Shown one piece after another: positions 58,714 to 64,000 of a stretch of DNA of 64,000 bases. The stretch's first letter is position 1, and every line of letters starts with the position of its first letter. The position numbers were made by a program, and so were the translations under genes. Under the pieces are notes generated by a model. That model was given only the letters and a program-made list of their open reading frames with translations. It was not told the origin of the DNA and searched no databases. The stretch is from Bradyrhizobium liaoningense (lineage in GTDB: Bacteria; Pseudomonadota; Alphaproteobacteria; Rhizobiales; Xanthobacteraceae), in NCBI RefSeq assembly GCF_018130785.1, contig NZ_JAFCJT010000011.1, forward strand, positions 62,001 to 126,000, read 5' to 3'.

Positions 58714-60209
58714 TTGCGCTCGTAATGGTCGGCGACCAGGCGGTCGAGCAAACGGACACCATAGCCGGAGCCCCAGCTCTGGTTGATGTCAGTCTTCGGC
58801 GCCCCCATCGCCGTGCCGGCGATGTCGAGATGCGCCCAGGGCGTGCCGTCGACGAAGCGCTGGAGGAACTGCGCCGCGGTGATTGAGCCGCCGTGGCGGC
58901 CGCCGGTGTTCTTCATGTCGGCGAACTGGGAATCGATCAGCTTGTCGTATTCGGGGCCGAGCGGCATGCGCCAGACCTTCTCCCCGCTCTCGATGCCGGC
59001 CGCGAGCAGCCGTTCGGCAAGCTCGTCATTGTTGGAGAACATGCCGGCATGCTCGGTGCCGAGCGCGACCATGATGGCGCCGGTCAGCGTCGCCAGATCC
59101 ACCATGAATTTCGGCTTGGTCTTCTTGGCGACGTACCAGAGCACGTCGGCGAGCACGAGGCGGCCCTCCGCGTCGGTGTTGATGATCTCGATGGTCTGGC
59201 CCGACATCGAGGTGACGATGTCGCCCGGTCGCTGCGCGTTGCCGTCGGGCATGTTCTCGACAAGGCCGATGGCGCCGACCACGTTGGCCTTGGCCTTGCG
59301 CGCGGCGAGCGCGTGCATCAGGCCGACGACGCAGGCGGCACCGCCCATGTCGCCCTTCATGTCCTCCATGCTGCCCGCGGGCTTGATCGAAATGCCGCCG
59401 GTGTCGAAGCAGACGCCCTTGCCGACGAAGGCGACCGGCGCATCGCCCTTCTTGCCGCCGTCCCAGCGCATGATCACGGTGCGGCTCGGCCGCGACGAGC
59501 CCTGGCCGACGCCGAGCAGCGCGCCCATGCCGAGCTTGTCCATCGCCCTGACGTCGAGCACCTCGACCTTGACGCCGAGCTTGCGGAGCTGACTGGCGCG
59601 GCGCGCGAACTCCTCGGGGAAAAGCACGTTCGGCGGCTCGTTGACGAGGTCGCGCGCGATGACCACGCCGTCGACGACATGGCCGGCCGAGGCAAACGCC
59701 TTCTTCGCGGCAGTGACGTCGCCCACCGCAACGGAGACGTCGGCACGCAAGCCGCCCTCCTCGCCGTCTTTCTTTTTCGTCTTGTAACGATCGAACTTGT
59801 AGGCGCGCAGCCGCAGGCCCGAAGCGATCGCAACCGCCTGCTCGCTGGTCATGGCGCCATCGGGCAGTTCCGCGACGATGGTCATGGCAGCGGCCGCGGC
59901 CGAAAGCTTGCTCGCCGCCACGCCGCCGAATTTGAGGAAGTCGTTCGCCTTCAGGCTCGCCGCCTTGCCGGCGCTGATCACAACCAGACGGGTGGCCTTC
60001 ACCCCCTCCGGCGCCAGAATGTCGAGCGCCGCGCCGCTTTTGCCCTTGAAGCCGGCGGCCGAGGCCGCCCGCTTCACGAGCTCAGTGGCGCCGCCCAGCG
60101 CCTTGGCCGTCGCCGGGCCGAGCTTCAGAGCGTCGTCGCAGAACACGACCAGGATGCCACGGGCGGCGGCAGACAACGGGACAAAGCCGACCTTGATGGC
60201 ATCGGACAT
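58710..60209 (-). CDS. pepA: Leucyl aminopeptidase (M17)
   Basis: This dinuclear-metal cytosolic aminopeptidase has 499 residues from ATG 60209, with AAGGAGTTACTC as ribosome site. The C-terminal catalytic domain contains VAFVGKGVCFDTGGISIKP (metal ligands), DMKGDMGGAACVVGLM and the signature NTDAEGRLVLAD. The N-terminal domain (about 1-170) is divergent. E. coli PepA also binds DNA at some sites; whether this does is unknown. It is divergent from lptF, with a 340-bp gap. Confidence 0.96.
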   Translation of the reverse strand: MSDAIKVGFVPLSAAARGILVVFCDDALKLGPATAKALGGATELVKRAASAAGFKGKSGAALDILAPEGVKATRLVVISAGKAASLKANDFLKFGGVAASKLSAAAAAMTIVAELPDGAMTSEQAVAIASGLRLRAYKFDRYKTKKKDGEEGGLRADVSVAVGDVTAAKKAFASAGHVVDGVVIARDLVNEPPNVLFPEEFARRASQLRKLGVKVEVLDVRAMDKLGMGALLGVGQGSSRPSRTVIMRWDGGKKGDAPVAFVGKGVCFDTGGISIKPAGSMEDMKGDMGGAACVVGLMHALAARKAKANVVGAIGLVENMPDGNAQRPGDIVTSMSGQTIEIINTDAEGRLVLADVLWYVAKKTKPKFMVDLATLTGAIMVALGTEHAGMFSNNDELAERLLAAGIESGEKVWRMPLGPEYDKLIDSQFADMKNTGGRHGGSITAAQFLQRFVDGTPWAHLDIAGTAMGAPKTDINQSWGSGYGVRLLDRLVADHYERK

Positions 60210-60549
60210 GAGTAACTCCTTCAAAACATCGGGCTTTTCGCCGCTTGGCGGTCCCGGCCACGGGGCCGGAGCTGAACGGCGATTCACTGGACTTCCCCAC
60301 TATGGGCCACCGGCCCGGCAGATGCCAAGCACCCCCCGTGGCCGCCGGGCCACAACGGGCGAAATATTAACCATATATTGAGGGTGCCATGGGGCAGCCA
60401 TTTTGTTGACGGATCAAAGGGATGGTAGTGAGAGAATAAGACGGCGGAAGAAGTGGTTGGCCGACCTTGGGGATCCCTTTATCGGGGATTGGTTGGACAG
60501 CCGGAATTCCGGTCGGCGTTGGGGCTTGGTGGGATTCGTGCGGTAGCGC
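60210..60549. other. Gap between divergent pepA and lptF
   Basis: This 340-bp region holds promoters for pepA (minus) and lptFGD (plus). It contains a TTGACG -35-like box at 60406-60411, without a clear -10 at 17 bp. An AT-rich run GAAATATTAACCATATATTG lies at 60361-60380. No small gene or RNA gene was recognised. Confidence 0.5.
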
Positions 60550-61719
60550 ATGGGGTCAATCGATAGGTATATCTTCCGCACGACGCTGGCGTCGTTTGCG
60601 CTCGTCCTGGTCAGCCTCACCGGCGTGATCTGGATTACGCAGGCGTTGCGCGGCATCGACCTGATGACGAGCCAGGGTCAGACCATCCTGACCTTCCTCG
60701 GCATCACGAGCCTCGTCGTGCCCGCACTGGTCCTGATCATCTCGCCGATCGCGCTGATGATCGCGATCTCGCACACGCTGAACAAGCTCGCGACCGATTC
60801 CGAGATCATCGTGATGAATGCCGCCGGCTTCTCACCGTTCCGGCTGTTCTATCCGTTCTTCTACGCCACCTGTGTCGTGGCGCTGCTGGTCGCCTTCATC
60901 GCGGCCTATCTCGCCCCCGACGGCATGCGGCGGATCAAGCAGTGGGACGCCGAGATCACGGCCGACGTGCTCACCAACATCCTCCAGCCCGGCCGGTTCG
61001 CCCAGCTCGACAAGAACCTCACGATCCGGATCCGCGAACGCCAGCCCGGCGGCATCCTCGCCGGGATCTTCATCGACGATCGCCGCGATCCCAACGAGCG
61101 CGTCTCGATCGTCGCCGAGCATGGCGAGGTCGTGAAGAACGACAACGGCTCGTTCCTGGTGCTGAAGGACGGCAATCTCCAGCGTTTCGAGGCCGGCAAG
61201 CGCGATCCCGCGCTGGTGGCGTTCGGCCGCTACGGCTTCGACATGTCGAAGTTCTCGGGCCAGGGGCACGACGTCACCCTCGGCATCCGCGAGCGCTATC
61301 TCTGGGAGCTGTTCTCCCCGTCCGAGGACGATCCGGTCTACAAGCAGATTCCCGGGCAGTTTCGCTCGGCCTTGCACGACAGCCTGCTGGCGCCGATCTA
61401 TCCCTTCGCCTTTGCCGTGCTGACCTTCGCCTTCCTCGGCGCGCCGCGCACCACGCGCCAGAGCCGCAACTTCTCGATCGGCGGCTCGGTGATCGCCGTG
61501 TTCGGCCTGCGCATGGCGGGATTCGCCTGCTCGGTGATGGCAGTGAAGTCGCCCGGCCCGGTGCTGTTCCAATACGCCATGGTCCTGGGCGCCATCGGCG
61601 TCGGGCTGTGGATGATCATCGGCGGCATCGTGGTCGAGCCGCCGCCCCGCCTCATGGAGGCCATCAACAGGTCGAACGCGCGCATCGCGCGGCTGTTCGG
61701 CCGGCCGGCCGCCGCATGA
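60550..61719 (+). CDS. lptF: LPS export ABC transporter permease LptF
   Basis: This inner-membrane subunit of LptB2FG extracts LPS from the outer leaflet of the inner membrane. The 389-residue protein has the typical start MGSIDRYIFRTTLASFALVL, two membrane segments, a periplasmic beta-jellyroll domain (about 125-260) and the last segments with APIYPFAFAVLTFAFLGAPR. Start ATG 60550. It overlaps lptG by 4 nt. The ATPase LptB is not in the window. Confidence 0.95.
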   Translation: MGSIDRYIFRTTLASFALVLVSLTGVIWITQALRGIDLMTSQGQTILTFLGITSLVVPALVLIISPIALMIAISHTLNKLATDSEIIVMNAAGFSPFRLFYPFFYATCVVALLVAFIAAYLAPDGMRRIKQWDAEITADVLTNILQPGRFAQLDKNLTIRIRERQPGGILAGIFIDDRRDPNERVSIVAEHGEVVKNDNGSFLVLKDGNLQRFEAGKRDPALVAFGRYGFDMSKFSGQGHDVTLGIRERYLWELFSPSEDDPVYKQIPGQFRSALHDSLLAPIYPFAFAVLTFAFLGAPRTTRQSRNFSIGGSVIAVFGLRMAGFACSVMAVKSPGPVLFQYAMVLGAIGVGLWMIIGGIVVEPPPRLMEAINRSNARIARLFGRPAAA

Positions 61720-62813
61720 GCATGCTCACCAACACACTCGGGCGCTATTTCGCTGGACGCTTCGTCGTCGCGGCGCTGGGCGTGTTCGCGAGCATCTTCC
61801 TGCTGCTGGTGCTGGTCGACTACATCGAGATGGTGCGCAAGACCTCAGGGCTCGCATCCGCCTCCGCGATCATGGTGGCCGAAACCTCGCTGTTCCGGGT
61901 CCCGCAATTGCTGGAGAAGCTGACGCCGTTCTGCATGCTGATCGGCGCCATGACCTGCTATCTCGCCCTCTCCCGCCGGCTCGAACTCGTGGTCGCGCGC
62001 GCCGCCGGCATCTCTGCATGGCAATTCATCTCGCCGGCCCTCGGCAGCGCGCTCCTGATCGGGGTGATCGCCACCGTCGCCTACAATCCGATGTCGGCGA
62101 ATTTGCGCGAGCTCTCCAAGCGCATGGAAGCCGAGCTGTTCGGCTCGGCGCCCGGCGGCGGCATCCAGGACGCCTCCGGCTTCTGGCTCAACCAGGTCAC
62201 CAATGACGGCCAGGTCATCATCAACGCGGCGCGCAGCGAGCAGCAGGGCGTCCGGCTGACCGGTCTGACCCTGTTCCGATTCGATACGGACTGGCATTTC
62301 AAGGAGCGCATCGAGGCGCGCGAGGCGACACTGGAAGCCGGCCACTGGCTGTTCAAGACCGTCCGCCGCTTCTCGCTGGATTCGCCGCCGATCGACCAGG
62401 CGACGTTGGAGATTCCGACGACGCTGACCGAGGCCCAGGTCCGCAACAGCTTTTCCACACCCGAGACTGTGTCCTTTTGGCAACTACCGAGCTACATCCG
62501 CTCATCCGAAAGCTCGGGCTTCGCGACAGCCGGCTATCGACTCCAGTATCACAAGCTTCTGGCACAGCCGTTTTTGCTGGCCGCCATGGTGATGCTGGCG
62601 GCCTCCGTGTCGTTGCGTTTCTTCCGGATGGGCGGCGTGCAGAAGATGGTTTTGAGTGGCGTGGGCGCAGGCTTTCTGCTCTACGTTTTGTCGAAAGTGA
62701 CTGAAGACTTGAGCAAGGCTGAGTTGATGCATCCGATCGCTGCGGCGTGGTTGCCCGTGGTGGTGGGCGGCCTCACCGGCTTTTTGGCCTTGTTGTACCA
62801 GGAGGACGGTTAG
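61716..62813 (+). CDS. lptG: LPS export ABC transporter permease LptG
   Basis: This is the partner permease of LptF, 365 residues long from ATG 61716, which overlaps the lptF stop (ATGA). The opening is MSMLTNTLGRYFAGRFVVAA; the membrane segments flank a jellyroll domain that contains QVTNDGQVIINAARSE and FKERIEAREATLEAGHWLFK. The C-terminal part has FFRMGGVQKMVLSGVGAGFL, typical of LptG. The open frame continues upstream in the same phase across lptF, but that part is not gene sequence. It ends TAG and shares one base with the lptD start (TAGTG). Confidence 0.95.
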   Translation: MSMLTNTLGRYFAGRFVVAALGVFASIFLLLVLVDYIEMVRKTSGLASASAIMVAETSLFRVPQLLEKLTPFCMLIGAMTCYLALSRRLELVVARAAGISAWQFISPALGSALLIGVIATVAYNPMSANLRELSKRMEAELFGSAPGGGIQDASGFWLNQVTNDGQVIINAARSEQQGVRLTGLTLFRFDTDWHFKERIEAREATLEAGHWLFKTVRRFSLDSPPIDQATLEIPTTLTEAQVRNSFSTPETVSFWQLPSYIRSSESSGFATAGYRLQYHKLLAQPFLLAAMVMLAASVSLRFFRMGGVQKMVLSGVGAGFLLYVLSKVTEDLSKAELMHPIAAAWLPVVVGGLTGFLALLYQEDG

Positions 62814-64000
62814 TGACTGCCGTCCATCAAGGGCCCGTGCCTCGTTCGACGCGGCGCACATTGGTGCGCGCGAACGGGTGTGGCTTGTCCATTCGCAGGC
62901 TCCTGCTGGCTGTCGCCGCCGTGGCGTCGCTTGGCGGGCTGATCGATATTGCCGCCGTGACGCCGGTCTCGGCCCAGAGCTTCACCTACAATCCGCTGCC
63001 GCCGCGTGCGAAGCCGCCGAAGGTCGCCAACGACAACCAGATGCTGGTTCAGGCGACCGAGGTCGACTACGACTACAACAATTCGCGCGTCTCCGCGGTC
63101 GGTAACGTCCAGCTGTTCTACAACGGCACCAGCGTCGAGGCCGACAAGGTCATCTACGACCAGAAGACCAAGCGACTGCATGCCGAAGGCAACATCCGCA
63201 TGACGGATGCCGACGGCAAGATCACCTATGCCGAGATCATGGATCTCTCGGACGACTACCGCGACGGCTTCGTCGATTCGCTGCGCGTGGACACCGCCGA
63301 CCAGACCCGCATGGCCGCGAGCCGCGCCGACCGCTCCAGCGGCAACTACACGGTGTTCGAGAACGGCGTCTACACGGCCTGCGCGCCATGTAAGGACGAT
63401 CCGAAGAAACCGCCGCTGTGGCAGGTCAAGGGTGCACGCATCATCCACGACCAGCAGGAGAAGATGCTGTATTTCGAGACGGCGCAGATCGAATTCTTCG
63501 GCGTGCCGCTCGCTTACATGCCCTATTTCTCGACGCCCGACCCGACCGTGAAGCGCAAGACCGGCTTCCTGATGCCGGGCTTCACGTCGAACACGCCGTT
63601 CGGCTACGGCGTCGAAGTCCCGTTCTACTGGGCGATCGCGCCCGATATGGACATGACCTTCAACCCGCGCATCACCTCCAGGCAGGGCGTGCTGTTCCAG
63701 GCCGAGTACCGCCAGCGCCTGATGGACGGCGCCTACCAGATCCGAGTGTACGGCATCGACCAGCTCGACCCCGGCGCACTCGCCGGCCAGCCCGGCGACC
63801 GCCAGTTCCGCGGCGCCGTCGACACCAAGGGTCAGTTCGCGCTGAACGACAAGTGGGTGTGGGGCTGGGACGGCGTCGTCATGTCCGATTACTACTTCTT
63901 CTCGGACTACCGCTTGTCGCAATACCGCGATCCGCTGGGCTCGTTCCTGTATCTGCCGACCGACGCATTGTCGCAGCTCTATCTGACCGGCGTCGGCAAT
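62813..64000 (+). CDS. lptD: LPS-assembly protein LptD, N-terminal part (cut by window edge)
   Basis: This outer-membrane protein inserts LPS into the outer leaflet together with LptE. It starts with GTG 62813, 7 nt after AGGAGG. A basic N-terminus and signal peptide (RRLLLAVAAVASLGGLIDIA, cleavage after TPVSAQ at about 56) precede the OstA/LptA-like jellyroll domain (VQATEVDYDYNNSRVSAVGN...VIYDQKTKRLHAEGNIRM). The barrel begins later with YMPYFSTPDPTVKRKTGFL. A CAPC Cys pair occurs in YTACAPCKDDP. The 3' part lies beyond position 64000. Confidence 0.95.
   Translation, partial: MTAVHQGPVPRSTRRTLVRANGCGLSIRRLLLAVAAVASLGGLIDIAAVTPVSAQSFTYNPLPPRAKPPKVANDNQMLVQATEVDYDYNNSRVSAVGNVQLFYNGTSVEADKVIYDQKTKRLHAEGNIRMTDADGKITYAEIMDLSDDYRDGFVDSLRVDTADQTRMAASRADRSSGNYTVFENGVYTACAPCKDDPKKPPLWQVKGARIIHDQQEKMLYFETAQIEFFGVPLAYMPYFSTPDPTVKRKTGFLMPGFTSNTPFGYGVEVPFYWAIAPDMDMTFNPRITSRQGVLFQAEYRQRLMDGAYQIRVYGIDQLDPGALAGQPGDRQFRGAVDTKGQFALNDKWVWGWDGVVMSDYYFFSDYRLSQYRDPLGSFLYLPTDALSQLYLTGVGN

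Noticed and set aside
60942..61715. Upstream extension of the lptG reading frame across lptF
   Set aside because: The frame stays open through lptF by chance. The LptG sequence begins at 61716 with ATGA overlap, and the part before it is Arg/His-rich shadow sequence.

Overview
The window is chromosomal DNA of a GC-rich alphaproteobacterium. Protein style, gene neighbourhoods (hdaA next to ppk-ppx, purMN divergent from a pgsA-like gene, lptF-lptG-lptD downstream of divergent holC-pepA) and several dispersed palindromic intergenic repeats, one of which translates to the familiar MPGLVPGIHV-type peptide, point to Bradyrhizobium or a close relative. This assignment is inference. No rRNA gene, intact tRNA gene, insertion sequence, phage gene or CRISPR array was seen. 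Coding density is high, with many 1-4 nt start/stop overlaps.

Layout. 1-5070: a creA-type gene cut by the window edge, then an L,D-transpeptidase, a glutathione peroxidase, a polysaccharide deacetylase, a DHFR-like protein and a DoxX protein (envelope and redox functions). 5070-14320: malic enzyme maeB, a membrane-anchored protein of unknown role, aspS, selO and a degenerate M23-like protein, separated by three repeat elements and a tRNA 3'-end fragment. 14609-18620: a phosphodiesterase followed by a Ugp-like ABC importer that lacks an ATPase gene. 18696-23622: a complete Pot-type ABC importer on the other strand, divergent from a GntR/FCD regulator. 23653-27146: a quinone oxidoreductase divergent from a LysR regulator, a tiny membrane protein and RNase D. 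27356-32869: a class III aminotransferase, then an aromatic-acid module made of an AAHS transporter, an IclR regulator and an FAD hydroxylase, with two copies of a perfect AATCTC-N7-GAGATT dyad at the regulator's two flanks.

32900-36032: a small, poorly characterised group with two GNAT-fold proteins, an isochorismatase-fold protein without its catalytic cysteine and a 56-residue protein, divergent from a LysR gene whose start lies in a perfect hairpin. This is the best candidate in the window for something undescribed. 36127-37925: a passenger-less autotransporter barrel and a cold-shock protein. 37955-49467: core genes purN, purM, pgsA-like, hdaA, ppk, ppx, terC, ndk, two small proteins and an ABC-F ATPase. 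49551-58133: an orphan TctC-type binding protein, a complete inner-membrane type I secretion pair with its 948-residue RTX substrate, and a lipoprotein. 58261-64000: holC-pepA, divergent from lptF-lptG-lptD, which is cut by the right edge.

How the genes work together: purM/purN act in purine synthesis, ppk/ppx make and degrade polyphosphate, lptF/G/D export and assemble LPS, the RTX protein is probably exported by the adjacent ABC/MFP pair, and the AAHS-IclR-hydroxylase group probably imports and hydroxylates an aromatic acid.
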